Source: Oxytricha trifallax (lineage: Eukaryota > Ciliophora > Spirotrichea > Sporadotrichida > Oxytrichidae). From it: DNA of 64,000 nt. The stretch is taken from assembly GCA_000711775.1 (NCBI GenBank), contig ARYC01017269.1, positions 1 through 64,000 on the forward strand, read 5' to 3'. Positions 1 to 12,479 of this stretch are shown here, piece after piece. Made by a program: the position numbers and the translations under genes. The stretch's first letter is position 1; the number at the start of each line of letters is the position of its first letter. Below the pieces are notes generated by a model, which searched no databases, was not told the DNA's origin, and was given only the letters and a program-made list of their open reading frames with translations.

Positions 1-1398
1 GTACTAACCTTTGGCAGCAATAAAAAGTGTGATAGCTGTGAGATGAACTCTCTTAAAGAACTACCAGAATTATCACTTGAGGTCTCTGTTATTAAAATAG
101 AAATTAATAATAGAAAATAAATGGCAAATAAGTGTCTGGGAGACAGAGAGGAGGAGAAAGGTATTAATGATATTCCTATACAAACTGAAGAAATAGAAGT
201 ATACTTTTGTGAGCTGTGTGAGAGAGATTTCGCTCATAAATCTAGCTGGTATAGACATATGAAGGAGCATAGAGAAGCCAAGCCTACTGTATACTTAAAG
301 CACGACAAATTCGATGGGAAGTATGATTGCTTTGAGTGCCATAAGTAGTACTCTCATACAAGAGACTTGAAGAAACATCTTTTAAGAGCTCACAAAAAAG
401 ACATAGAAATTGAAAAGCATGAAGTTGAGTTGAAGCTTCTCAACAAAAGAAAATCGAGGGAATATTCTTAAGCGGTAGTGCTGAATAAGCTAGTGAGTTA
501 GAGTACGTAAAGAAGGCACGTAACAAACTAACCTCTGAAATCACAAAAATCATGATCAAAATTCAATACAAGAAAATACCAGTTCTTGCGTAGATAGATT
601 TAGATACTTCTCTTTAAAGTAATCTTATTCTAGAGGACTCCTTTGATAAAAAAGTTATCAATGATCATCAATACGCATACAAGGTGTATCCCTTCAACTA
701 TCTCTTAAGTGATGATAAATATTTAGATGGAGTTTACAAATGAGTATCAAGTACTCACTCAAGCAAAGTTTAAAGAGTGTAGTTACTTAATCAAGCTAGA
801 TGCTGTACTCCTTGCCTAGGATCATGTTGCTTTCAGACTCCCCTCTATGAAATGACTCTTAGAGATTTCATAACAGATCAAAGGAATCATAAATAACTTG
901 GATAAATAGCAACTCAGACCATACAAAGGCATTAACGAGCTTCACAAGTTAGGGTTTGTTCACAGAGATTTAAAGCCAGAAAATATTATGATAAACTTTT
1001 CTCCAGTAGGAGTAGCAATAATCGATTTCAACAGAGCCTAAAGAGTGGAAGTCTCAAGGCTTGGAACTGTAATGGGAACTCAAGGCTATTATCCAGAAAG
1101 AGAAGACTGGAGATATGGTGACTTTTAGTGGGATGTGTGGGGTTTAGCAGCAATAATAATAGAGTGCGATATGCCTCGCAACGATTACTACTCTACTAGG
1201 TGCGAGAAAGATGCTAAGTAAAGAATCAAGTAGTTTATAGACAAAACCAAAGTATCTCAATCAATAAAACATATGGCAGAATCAATAATAATAAAACCAA
1301 ACTCAAGATCAGACATATCAATAGAGCAGATAGAGTTGTGGTTAAGTAAGATAAACTTCAGACCTCTCCCACATTATCCATAAGTGCATTTTGAGTGA
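1..1398 (+). pseudogene. TBE transposon zinc-finger/kinase ORF (57 kDa type), frameshifted and truncated
   Basis: With TAA/TAG read as Gln, frame 1 runs in from the left edge. It encodes two C2H2 zinc fingers at 208-400 (CELC..H..H, then CFEC..H..H). The downstream part is a protein-kinase fold, with the catalytic-loop motif HRDLKPEN near 963-985, IDFN in place of DFG near 1021, and GTQGYYPE near 1078. The C-terminal frame closes at TGA 1396-1398. Between fingers and kinase the reading frame shifts several times (around 500, 735, 845 and 925), so this copy cannot make the full protein. Zinc finger plus kinase is the known layout of the 57 kDa ORF of Oxytricha TBE elements, and the telomere-like terminus just downstream fits. 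The N-terminus lies outside the window. The family assignment is strong. The frameshifts are seen directly but could include sequencing error. Confidence 0.85.
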
Positions 1399-1516
1399 TT
1401 AAATTAAATACATTTACTATAAATTTCACATTAAAACCTATTAATAACCCCAACCCCTAACAATTTACTACAAATCAAAGCACTTATAAACCTCATTAAG
1501 GGGTTTTGGGGTTTTG
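1399..1516 (+). mobile_element. TBE right terminus with telomere-like inverted-repeat end
   Basis: The sequence ends in 17 bases of telomere repeat, GGGGTTTTGGGGTTTTG, at 1500-1516. That matches the outer part of the TBE terminal inverted repeat known from Oxytricha, which carries C4A4 repeats. A second C-rich patch lies at 1447-1458. The next bases, ATT at 1517-1519, fit the ANT target that TBEs duplicate. The other end of the element is outside the window, so the duplication cannot be verified here. Such elements are removed with the other germline-limited DNA during macronuclear development. Confidence 0.85.
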
Positions 1517-4500
1517 ATTATCTATGTCTTAATGTTTATAAAAGTCATCGTCATCATCGTCATCGTCGTCATCATCGTCATCGTCGTCATCATCGTCATC
1601 GTCGTCATCGTCATCATCGTCATCATCATTCGAAGATTCGTAACTTTCGTAATTTTCCTAAGGTTATTCAAATTTTCCCTAGAAATCAGAGTCTGTATTT
1701 AGCTTGTATTTTATTAGGGTGTGTGATATTTATGAAAATATCTTTTTAAAATAAGATATAAAATAATTCTAGTTGAGTTATATTAAATCCAATGAAAAGA
1801 CATTATATAAGTATATCAATAAAAATGTTAGCAATTATATATAAAAATGTTATAATTTGTCTTTGAAAATATCCAAACTACCTTAATTATTGAATTATCA
1901 ACTGATGTTAAAATATCAAAACCAGCATCTGTAGAAAACTTATAAGATTATAATTATTATATAATATTTATTTTATTCTTTAAACTCATCTTCAAATTTA
2001 TATGTTAAAAATTGGCAAGGAGCAATTGGTTCATGAGTGCTTATTAGAAAAGCTATAATAATTAATTAATAAAACATAAATTTGTTTTTTATAAGATTAT
2101 TATACATCGTTTGAAGCACCAATTTGTTAATTATAGGAACCACCGAGGTAAATATATGGGTAGAGTTTTTTCATTCAAATTATTTTCAAAATTTTTCTTT
2201 ATATTTATATTTTTATATTATAAGCCTTTTTTTTTAATTTTTAGTCATTAATTTATTGCAGATAAAAAAAGTAAAGAAATATTATATCATTAAAATATAA
2301 AGAAATTCATATTTTTTACTAAAACAGTAATATAATAAGCAAAATTATGAAAAAGTTGCCAAAATATATCATACCACCCTAAAACATACCCATTAAAAGT
2401 CCATAATCTTCTTAATGAAAACTAAGAATAAGGAGAATTATTTATAATTTATAACAAATTAATTATTATTCTCACTAAAATAAATGGAAAATGAGGTAAT
2501 CGTGATAAAAATAATTATATTAATTGGGGAAATTTATTCTTTTTATCGTATATTTATAATAAAAAGAAGTTTCAATTGTCCATTTCTTATAAAATTTAAT
2601 TAATTATTCTTTTTATTTTAACAATTTTATAAAAAATTTAGTATTTTTTTTTAATAAAAAAATTTCTTGAAGACAGGCAGAGTTACTACACCTGAAGGAA
2701 GATCTACTTGCATTAATTTTACATAATTTTAAAACTATAATGATATAAATAAAAAATAAGTAAAATATTTAATCATTAGGTTATGCCAAAATTTGCTGTC
2801 TACGTCTGAATCAGATTTTTTCCATTGAAATGTCAGCACTAAAACTAATAAATGAATTTATCTTCATATTTTTTTTATTAATTTTATGATAAAAATATTA
2901 GACATTTTCTTAAAAACTAGTGTCGTGGAGTTAATATAGTCCAACTAAGTAAATTAAATTTACTAGTCTAAATTCATTAAATAACTTGAGTTATATAATA
3001 TAATTGAAAAATGACTTATTAATTTTAAAATATAAAGTAACTCTTAGTATGTTATAATTACTAGTTTTATAATTTGTTAGATAAAGCGATATCTAAGGGG
3101 AATTGGAAACTGATGCTATGTATATTTAATTATAAAACATACAGAATAAATAATTATAATATTCCAAAAATAGTCTATAAAGAATAATCTTAACTTGAAA
3201 TGATGTAATTATTTACAATTAATTTTTCATTATTATAAATTAATTGAAATAAATATTATAATAATATAAATAGAACTTAAAATTATCAAATAATAATATA
3301 AGAACTAAAATAATATATGACTGGTTATAGATTGTTATCATTGGTTTTAGGAGGAATAATAAGGATTTTAAATATAGAATGAAAAAACTTACTTAATTAA
3401 TTGTAAGTATATAATTCAATTGATATTTTAAAATTAATATATTTTGATCTAATTTTAGTATATAAGAAATCTACGAGATTTACTAATTAAAAAGAAATGT
3501 AACTATATTATAGTATACAGTATAGCATTTTAATTCAATGAGCTAAATTGGTCTTTTGAAGCTTATCTAAAAAGCTTTTCCAATTTTATTCACAAAAAAT
3601 TATTCGGTTTAACTTAAGTAGAAAAAGACCATTCAGAGAAAAGACATACCCGTTATTTTTTTCCCTGCTGAAGCAACTTTCATTATTCTTAAATGTCAAT
3701 TGCAGCTAGCTCAGGATTGACAAATAGACACATTATATTTCTTATTAGACTTAGCGAGTATTCCATATGTTTTGTTAATCTAATCAATAGATTTAATTTT
3801 GCTCTCTCACAAAATAAAAGCAAAGTATTAATAAAAAGTGAAATTAGTCTAATTACTTACATAATTAAAACAAATAAGTGCTAAAACTGGGCAAGATCTA
3901 CAACAAGAATAATCACAGTTTCTCATGATTTTTTTTCGAGTGTAAATGATAAAAGTTAATGAACTGATCATTAAAATCAAATTTAAAAGAGTTTTAGTAT
4001 TTTCAGATATTTTTTTAATTTTTCGTTATCTAAAATTTGTATATCAATATTAAATGAGTCCAGCCACCTCACTTTTAAAAGGATTACATGCCATGGACGT
4101 AAACTGAAGGGAATCTGGTGTTAATGTTTTACTTTAATCTTTTTTTAATATTCTAATAGAATCCCCGTCATTTGGGTTTACTTCAGTAATGAAATATTTG
4201 TTTTTATTTAAATTTCTTTAACTAATTTAGCATCACTTTTAAGAAATGTTATTTATATTAATGAACAACTGAGATTTATCAATATACATTGTACCGAAAT
4301 ATATTTAACCAAACTTTTTTAATTTTTAATTTTATTACTTAAATAGCTTTTTTGAGTAACTTTAGAATAACAACCGCAATTAGTGCTGGTTTAAACAGGA
4401 TTAGAGTCGTCTATCTAAAAGTTCTTTATGTTTACATTTTCCATGTCAAATACATAATTAAATATAATTACTTGACCTAATTTATAAATGTCTAGAATAC

Positions 4501-5608
4501 TGAATGATGAATAAAAATTCTTCTTATTTAATTTAAGTGAAAATTCTATTAAAATACTAATTAGAATATATGTTCTTATCGTCATCTGCAATTCTATAGT
4601 CGAATCCTAAATTTATTCTATTCTTTTCATCTAGGAAAAAATGAAAGTCATAAAATATATTGTTATAAAATTAAATACCCCCAAACCCCTTATATAAAAA
4701 TAATTAAATTAATTAGTCATCTATTGCCTTATAATAATACTCATAGCTCTTAATAATTTTTCCATCGTCAAAGTCTACTTAAATAATCAATCTTAAAGAA
4801 TTCGTAATTGCATAGATGTATTTCCCTTAATAGTCAACTTTTTTAAAATAATATTTATTACAATATTTATAATATATTGAGAAAAAATGATATAATATTA
4901 AATAATCTTAGATGTCTTAAAATATCTTATCTTATTCAAGAACCTTGTTAGCATATATTAAATATGTTTATTAATAAGGTATTATGGGGGGGGGGTTAGT
5001 AAACTATATAATTTACTAACTATAAATTAAATTAATCCTTGGCCCACACGACTTGATTGTTTTTATAATCATGTTTGTAAAGTATATTTTTAGGGCCTCC
5101 TCCAGACTCTTTCTCTCTTTAGCCATTAATTATAACGAAATCCCCATAAAAATCAAAGTCATTTAGTACATGCCTGTAAGAGTAACCGTCCCCAATTATT
5201 TTTAATAATAAGAAATTTAAAATTTTTGAAGAAAACATTATAAACGACGTTTTTCTTAAAATTTTATTGATAATTATTGATAATCAATAAAGAGCCATCA
5301 AATATAATTAATTTAATAAATATTATTTTAATTTAAATTAGAAAACTCATATCATACGCTTCATTAGTTGGATTGTAGAAACAAGTTGATACTGGAGCGG
5401 TTGCTATACAATTACCAACCCTATAAAAATTAAAGAGATTTTATAGCAATTAAAGCCATATATTTTATTTAAAAATAGTTAGAAATATCCAATTCACTTA
5501 TATTTTCAAATGAGAAAAAATTACTTAATAATGGGCATATAGAATTTATTACAAGGTGACTTACTTTATTTGAGATATTATGAAAAGAAGACACCACAAT
5601 AATTTCAT
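1517..5608 (-). CDS. Signal-peptide membrane protein, IES-rich germline gene (at least 15 MDSs), C-terminus cut by TBE
   Basis: Start ATG at 5606-5608 gives a hydrophobic leader, MKLLWCLLFIISQIK. A GT-AG intron at 5421-5564 then splices in frame to VGNCIATAP. The rest is unscrambled MDSs joined by pointers that each restore the frame: TAATT (5194/5336), ATGACT (4646/4715), TAATTA (4455/4558), TTACT (4185/4355), ATTAA (4121/4145), TCATTTA (3943/4051), TTTAA (3689/3865), TTAA (3368/3614), a 12-bp pointer (1940/2089) and GATATTTT (1735/1910). The joined ectodomain is rich in short beta-like stretches, suggestive of a beta-propeller but without a diagnostic motif. Near the end comes a hydrophobic segment (LISFLQMLVLIF), then a Gln/Tyr/Ser stretch and about 27 Asp encoded by the GTCATC-type repeat at 1548-1629. 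The frame runs straight into the TBE at 1516, so the true stop is not visible. Middle joins near 2350-3130 are less certain. Function unknown. Confidence 0.8.
1548..1629 (-). repeat. GAT/GAC trinucleotide tract coding poly-Asp
   Basis: On the plus strand this is an irregular run of GTC and ATC triplets. On the minus strand it reads as GAT and GAC, giving about 27 aspartates, continuous with the acidic C-terminal frame of the membrane-protein gene. The mixed codons suggest selection for the protein tract rather than a simple slipped repeat. Confidence 0.85.
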
Positions 5609-6149
5609 ATTATCTTGTTATAGTTTTAGCTTTATTTTTGGAAATGCGTATATCTTAGTTAACTAGTATTTCAAGTATTAATTATATTTAAATATATTTT
5701 TATAAAATAATAATGGATTTTTATATAATCTCTAAATAAAATTTCAATTGTTTTAAAATAATTTTAGCAATAAATTCCATATGACATATGATAGTATGAT
5801 AATTTCATTTTAATGAGTTACAAAATTAATTATTTTATTGTAAAAGCTAGATTTATTATAGTATTCTAAAAAGTTAATACAATTATCTTTATTAATTTTA
5901 CTAAAAATAATGTTAGATTAAATAAGTATAGATTTTTTATAAATTTTTATTTTTATTTAAAGAAATGAAAAATTTTATTCTTATTAATATATAACTTATT
6001 ATATAATCTTTCTTTAATGTTATTATAATTGTTTTTTACTATAATATATTTAACTTACTCTTGTATAATTTTAATCTTTATCACTTCTTATACTATTTTA
6101 ATATATATTTCAGTATCTTATTTTATCATATTCTTTCTCTTTTTCCCTT
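5609..6149. other. AT-rich intergenic or germline-limited DNA, nothing supported
   Basis: The stretch is highly AT-rich, with frequent stops in all frames and no GC-richer island of the kind that marks MDSs elsewhere in the window. It separates the 5' end of the membrane-protein gene from the 3' end of the VPS9 gene. Confidence 0.6.
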
Positions 6150-7019
6150 TCAAAACGCTTGTTCTTTGAGGCTATCGAACCTAAAATAGCTGTCAGTGGG
6201 GTCATCTTAAATTAGCAGAGACTCTGTGCGTCTACTGGAAGCCAGAGATTTTTTCAAATTTCTAGTAAGACTTTTTCGGTCCTCCATCCACTACATTTCT
6301 TGCTAAGATTGTCTGTTATTGTGGTTATTTTAATATTAGTTATTTAGGTTGTTATTGTGCCCTCTTTGACTTGGTCTTAAATGTGTCATATTTTCAGAGT
6401 CGAAGTTTAAGATGTGTCGTAAAGCTACAGTTAAAGTGTCGAGGCAGTAGCCTAATTTAGTTATGTTTAGTACATGAGGCGTTGTAAAAGTAGTCATAAA
6501 CTTGATTTGAGCGAATAAGCTCTCAATATCTGAATTAATGATAATGTAAATGTAGATGTCTATCAATGAGTCACCATCAATTGTCAACTTGTCTCTGTCA
6601 ATATTTATATCTTTCCAGAAACTGTTGATGCTCTTAACTATAACTTTTGACAGTCTTAGTAGACACCTCATCTTATCTAAAGGAGCATAGCATTCATTTA
6701 ATGATTTGAATTCTCTAATAGCTCTATAATAAGGTTATTGGCCCAATCTTTTCTAAATTTTTTTGTGCAAGATTTGTATCAAATCTATCTGAGATTTGCT
6801 GGGGCTTACATCTATGTTAATTTGATCTTCTTAATTTTCTTAGTCACTTCCTATTTCATCTTCGTCGCTTTATGACAACATACTGAAAAACATCTCATTA
6901 TCTTGGGTGTGATCAATTTTCAATGAGAAGTACCTTTCAGTTTTTTCTTCTTCATTGAAGTGAGGTTCGGTTTAAAAAGGTCTTGAAGAAAGGAATAATT
7001 CATTCTGAGATGAAGACAT
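6150..7019 (-). CDS. VPS9-domain protein (Rab5-type guanine nucleotide exchange factor)
   Basis: One uninterrupted frame of 289 codons runs from ATG 7017-7019 to TGA 6150-6152, using TAA/TAG as Gln throughout. The first 75 or so residues are acidic and disordered (runs of E, D and Q). The middle (about residues 85-215) matches the VPS9 pattern: a helix ending in SFWKDI, then DGDSLIDIYIYIIINS, then a block ending in KFMTTF, and LGYCLDTLTVALRHI, equivalent to the conserved D..lp.l.yvi..a / i.fi..f / eg.y.l..l..al..i. The tail is Asn/Gln-rich and basic. VPS9 domains catalyse GDP release from Rab5-class GTPases on endosomes; that role is inferred from the family. This copy has no other recognisable domain. 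It is one of the few genes here without a visible IES or intron. Confidence 0.75.
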
Positions 7020-7117
7020 TTCTTGTTGACTCTATATTTTTTGCGACTATTATTGTACGAATTTATAATTTTAAAATTTATTCATAATTAACATAAAAAT
7101 AATCGAAAAAAACATTT

Positions 7118-9587
7118 TTCTCACTTTTTTAAATAAAAGACCTTTCTAAATTTAAGTTTTAGATAATCCTTCTGCAATATATATATAGTTAAATTATGAA
7201 ATAAATTGTAGGTATGGTATTTTATTTTTTTGCCATGGATGTGTAATACTTTGATTTTTACTTAATAATTATTCTAAACTTAATAAATAACCCAATACTA
7301 AGGCTTTTTAATTTTACTTGAAGAATCTTTCTTTGCTTTTAGATTTCCTGAGCTTCCACCAACATCACCGTTATTGCTTAATTCCTATGCAACTTATTCA
7401 TTAAACTTTTCCATTATTTAGCTTGATTCATCTAAGCAAAATTTAGAATCTAAACCCAACTGATTTAGTTTTAGGTATCTAAATTTCTGGATTTATTACT
7501 GAAGTTCCTTGTCATCATCCTTTGTTACAATCTAGCATATTTATTTCAAAAAATTAGAAAGCCTTTGCTTCATTACAACACCCATTATGCTTTCAATAAG
7601 ATCTTCCCTCATTCCTTCTAGATCTTGACTCTTTGAAACTGTGCTGTAAAATCTAACACAACTTCCATAAATGATGCAGCTGAAAAATTTCATATCTTAA
7701 AGGACTTGATTGGCAGTTTTGTAGAGCTCCTTAATCTTCTCGTTTGGCTTAAGAGTTTACTTTCTTTTCTTTGGCAGCGAACCCTGTCTATTGAATGTTG
7801 CTCTCTGCTTTTTAAACTTTGAGGATCTAGCTTGATCAAATTACCGTGACAAAAATTCATCTTCAAGTACTGTGTCGACATCTTAACTTAGATAAGTTAG
7901 TAAAGATGACTCTATAAAGGGCCTCTACTGCTCTGATATAGGGACTAGCTCAAAATTTAGACCATCTTATTCAGTAATGAGATAGTATTAAGTCTGTTCA
8001 TCATCAGTTATTATAATGTTCTTATAGTGCTTAATAAAAAAAGCGGAAAAGACTTGGCATAAGACATTCAATGGATTAGAATTATTTTCAAGTTGATGTT
8101 TAATAACTTCGAAAAGCAACTTGCTCTGATTATCCATAGATTCCAAACTTTCATTTTGTTTTCTTTAATTTGGCATACCATAAAGATATCTTTGAAAGTT
8201 GAACTAAGTTTAGAGTCTATCTTCATTTAGACCCCAAAAATATGTTTATTATTTTAAGAAAGAAAGATAGGTTTTTTCAATAAAAATTAAGTCCTAAATA
8301 ATTATGTTATAACAATAATAATGAAAGTTTTGAAGTATTAATTGCTTTCTTGCATATTGGCGTAAATATCTGATAAATCGTCATCAGATTTTGTCTCCTC
8401 AGCAAAATGTTCTATTTTTATGCTTTCTTCTTGATTCGTCTCATCATTCCTCTTAAAGCTTTTAATAATTTGACTCTTCTCTTCATAAGTATATTTTACA
8501 ATAGTTTCTTTATCTAATTAATGTCTTTAATCAACATTTTATGTCATCTCAGATTCCATTGTTTATGAATTTGGCTTCGCATACATAGTTTGACTCTTGC
8601 CTGATAATTATTTGCTCTTTGGTGCAGGGTACTTTTAGGTGTTATTATTTGAAATTTAAGTTGATTTTTTCTCTTCCTATAGATTTGTTGAAATTGGCCT
8701 TTAAGAAGGTCTGTGAGTGAATTTGTACATTGGAGCAAAACTGCTATTCTAACTTTCCACTCAAGCTCTGGCTGGTGATGTAACAAGCTAAGATCCCATT
8801 TACTGTTTTGTAAAATTAAGGAAATATATTTAGGATCTGAATTTGGTTGACTGAAAAGTGTCATGATTAACTTTTAGATAGGCCTCTAGGTTCTTTGCCC
8901 AAATTGAATCCTCCAAAAACCTCAAATTTTTCTCGACATATTTAATCCATTCCTAAATTGAAAACTATATCTTTAAGAATTAAACTTACATCAGAATCGA
9001 CTTAATTTTCTTTGTTAGCATGAATCTTATAGGTAACCTTGACCGTTTTATTAATGAGTCTTCCTTTTTTGGATCTGCTTGCTTGCTAAGCCTTCTTGAA
9101 GTTTGCATCTGACTTTTTGGATCTCTAAAAAATACTCAGAAAACTACAGCATCCCTTAGGAGGATTCATTTATTCTTCCATTAAAGTGTTTTTCATGTCG
9201 GCGTTTATAGAGGCTGATTGAGCATTTTCCATTTATTAGGTGTCACTAGAGTTAGGTTCGATTAATTGGAGCTAGTTTTCAATGTGAAACTTTTTCTATT
9301 ATTTCTTTAGATCCTTGACTAGCTCTGATTTCTTTTTTCGTGAATAAGCTCTGATCACTTAATTTATTTACACTTTCTTTAAATTAACATGAATAGGGAG
9401 CTTTTATTCACACTATAAATATACAAATCTCTTTAGAAAGCTTCTTGTCAATTTTAGGAGTTGCAGTCTCTGAGTTGGATCTGTTAACTAAACTCATAGA
9501 TTCATTTGTCATATTTTCGATATTTATATTTGCCGAATGAATGTCTATCCGGGCACTTTGTTGATTCTTCACATGTTTAGATTTCAT
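7118..9587 (-). CDS. Unknown protein, multi-exon, with an in-frame TGA
   Basis: The likely start is ATG 9585-9587 (MKSKHVKNQ). A GT-AG intron of about 66 nt near 9362-9429 and a clean 37-nt intron at 8953-8989 splice in frame, the second joining ..VDSD to EWIKYVEKN... A Ser/Gln-rich disordered part follows at 8340-8760. A further intron or IES lies near 8230-8330. The last part, 7300-8230, is a compact mixed sequence including FEVIKHQLEN, NVLCQVFSAFFIKHYKN and EDLIESIMGVVMKQ. TGA at 8761-8763 interrupts the frame, yet more than 140 codons of clearly coding sequence continue directly in the same frame. The 3' end is uncertain: the frame stays open to TGA near 7118, but coding character fades near 7270. 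I recognise no domain. Confidence 0.65.
8953..8989 (-). other. Short spliceosomal intron (37 nt)
   Basis: On the minus strand the intron begins GTAAGT and ends CAATTTAG. Removing it joins ..VDSD to EWIKYVEK in one frame. Retaining it breaks the frame. There is no pointer repeat at the edges, so this is an intron and not an IES. Confidence 0.75.
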
Positions 9588-9860
9588 TTGCTTATTTTTG
9601 TTTATAATTAAAGTGTTAATTTATTATAATAATATTTATTCAAGATTTCGTTATATTCATTATAGATTTCATGTCAAATTTTTTGCTTAATCATTTGTTA
9701 TATTTAATGAATTGGAATTTTAAGGTATTTTAGGACTATAAGATTTAATTTGAATATTAATTTTGATTTTATTGTGAGTTGATCAATTAAATTATAAAAT
9801 TAATTAATTATTTAGTCAATGATTTAATTAATTAATTTTAAGCTTATATTTATTAACTTA

Positions 9861-12136
9861 TCACTTTCTTGCAACTAATTTGATCTATTCAACTAAAGAA
9901 TTGAATTATTTAGCAAATTAAATTTTATAAATAATTTTTACAGTATATATAGTTCTTTCTTTCATATTTAATGGGGATTAGAAAAAATGAGAAATAGTAT
10001 ATTATTTAGCAGTCTTGGTTTGAGGGTGCTCTTCGACAAAGCACTTGCCTTTTTCACAAGAGAGTAATAACTTAGGTTCCAAGGGCACTTAGGCCAAAAG
10101 TTTCACATTCATATCTTCGCACATTTTAGTGGCTCCTCCTGTCACTGGTGGGAATATTTGACTTTCACAATCATTACATTAAATAATCACGTAACAAGAA
10201 ATACTCTAAATGATAGAGCATATTAGGATTGAAATACTCATAAATGCTTTTTACTTTAAGTTTCTAATTCAATCACAGTGAGGGCAAACGAAGCCACTCA
10301 TGTTTTCAACTACTCCGATGACTGGCAATTCGGTTTTCTTGCAGAAATTTATTTCTTTTCTTACATCACTCAAACTTACTTCTTGAGGGGTGGTAACAAT
10401 CACAGAACCAAGAATATAAAAATTTATTAAAATAACCTTAATAGGTATGCTTTTAACAAGTTAAATGCAAGTTAATGATTTTTGAGAATATGAGTCTTCT
10501 TCAAGTACTGAACAACACTAATATGCTCATCTGAAGTGCCTGGTGGTGTGTCAATGATCAAATAGTCCAAATCTTCCCAAATAACATCAGTCAGGAATTA
10601 CTTAATCAACCCATTCTTTCTAGGACCTCTCCAAATAATTGCGTCATCTTTTGATGGGAGAAGGAAACCAATACTCATCACTGCTAGGTTATCTTCGAAG
10701 TATACTGGAGACCTAATTTTTTACTCTTATCATATAAGTGAGGGGGTATTAGGGTAATATTATCATTCTTAAAATTCCCATTTATATTTGGAGACCATCC
10801 TTGGTTGCTCTAGTGAACTTCCTGGCCTTCAAGTCCAAGCATCCTAGGTACACTTGGTCCACAAATATCGATATCTAAGAGACCAACTTGAACATTTTCA
10901 TCTTGTGCCAATGTCAAAGCTAATTGAGTTGAGACTGTAGATTTACCGACACCACCCTTTCCAGATAGAACTAAAATCACATTCTTAACCTAGCCTTTTA
11001 AATCTTATAAATCCAAGAAAATAATTGATACCAGCTTAAGGGATTTTAGGATATCAAGGTTAAAAGGTAATATTAGAGAATAAAATCTAATTATTAAATG
11101 ATAATAAAAAGCCAAGTTTTTAAGCGATTTCCTCAAGTGCTATAAAGATAAAAATAAATATGTAGTCAATACAAAATGACGTGGCTATATAATTATTTTT
11201 TCTTTCTGATAGAAATGCAAATTGATCAATCATTTCTTACCTGGATCTTCCTGTTGAGCCTGACCACTTGCACATACATTTTGATTTGGGCATCCAGCGC
11301 AAGCCTCTGACTTCCCTGATTTTTCAGTTCCAACTCTAATATCGATCATGAATTTTTCAAATTTAAAAATTATTGAAAGTAATCAAATAACGTAATATAT
11401 TTCTATTTCTAAAAATATTAAATAAAATGGACCATATTATATCAAGAAAAACCATAAAACCTCTCTGAGAACTCTTGTACATTTTAGTAATTAAGCATGA
11501 AGTAAGTATTTATTTTAGATATATTAAACTTAAAAATACTTATTTTCCTCAAAATATTACAGTACTCACTCAATATCTATAAATTTCTCAAATCCTATTA
11601 ATTTAGGAATTTATAATTGCGATACCTCAATAATATACTAATAACGTACATAAAACTAAGATTATATTAACAGTCTAAAAAACTCATAAATTTCACAAAA
11701 AACCATCTTCATGAAATGACAAATGATTTCAGAAATATAAAAATAAATAAAAATATATACTTCATAATAATAAGTAAAAGTTTATTTTAGTTCATATACT
11801 ATAGAAAACTTCCATCATTATTTCATTTTTCTCTTTAATTAATCTCATTTAATCTAATAATACTAAATTATAGGCAGTTTATTTATTTTACATATTTATA
11901 AATTCCTATTCTTTTGTATTTTAGCAATAATAAAATTCTCTTGAATATTTATAGTATTTTATAGTTTTTAATTCAATTGATTGCTTAAAAACTATAAAAT
12001 ATAGTACATTAATTAAATAAACCCCTGGGCAGTGCTCATTAGCGTCTAAATTTATTATAAATTTCAAGTAAAACTTACTATCTGGGACTTTTTCAGTCTT
12101 TGGTTGCTGCTCTTGTTATTAAGTGCTACTATCCAT
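9861..12136 (-). CDS. NUBP1: Cytosolic Fe-S cluster assembly ATPase NUBP1/NBP35
   Basis: P-loop NTPase scaffold of cytosolic and nuclear iron-sulfur protein assembly. Start ATG 12134-12136; a 33-nt intron at 12046-12078 joins VPD to NANEHCPG. The N-terminal Fe-S cysteines appear as [14 protein letters not shown], and the deviant Walker A as [10 protein letters not shown] near 10945. [81 protein letters not shown] and TGGATKMC follow in family order. Joins verified by pointers: GTT (12020), CTTAA (11036/11120), GGTCTCCA (10706/10789), ATATTCT (10421/10485) and TGATTG (10168/10270). A 101-nt intron (11140-11240) and a 28-nt intron just after the CTTAA junction are also needed. The frame stays open past HPQTKTAK to TGA 9861-9863, so the last 45 or so codons may be 3' non-coding or contain an IES. 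The two CXXC cysteines that bind the bridging cluster are present. Confidence 0.95.
12046..12078 (-). other. Short spliceosomal intron (33 nt) in the NUBP1 gene
   Basis: It begins GTAAGTTTT and ends AAATTTAG on the minus strand. Splicing joins ..KVPD and [12 protein letters not shown] in frame, placing the N-terminal cysteine region correctly. Confidence 0.85.
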
Positions 12137-12479
12137 CTTATATCTTTATTAATATAAATATATAAATTAATCTACTATAAGTCATTTTATACTGAAATGT
12201 TTAATTATTAATTTTAGCGATATACATATCAATCTATTAGTAAAGATTCAACCAAATTGTTTGATTTATATTAAAGAAAATTAAATTTACGTATTAGGTA
12301 AAAGAAAACAAATATTTTTAATGAAATTAATGATTAAGTTATAATTGGCTTACAGTTTTTATAAAATTAATGAATATTAGTTAAAGCATTTCCAAACTAT
12401 TTCCAAATATTAGTAATAAAACTATGAACATTTTTGACTTATATATAGCAATAAACTTTTCAATTTTATTGAATTATTT

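Noticed and set aside
4675..4690. CCCCCAAACCCC as a transposon terminus
   Set aside because: It is only a partial C4A4 match, lies inside a pointer-bounded IES, and has no target duplication.
6336..6671. Start of the VPS9 gene at 6671
   Set aside because: An upstream TAG/TAA-containing frame is open to ATG 7019 with acidic coding sequence, so the earlier start is preferred.
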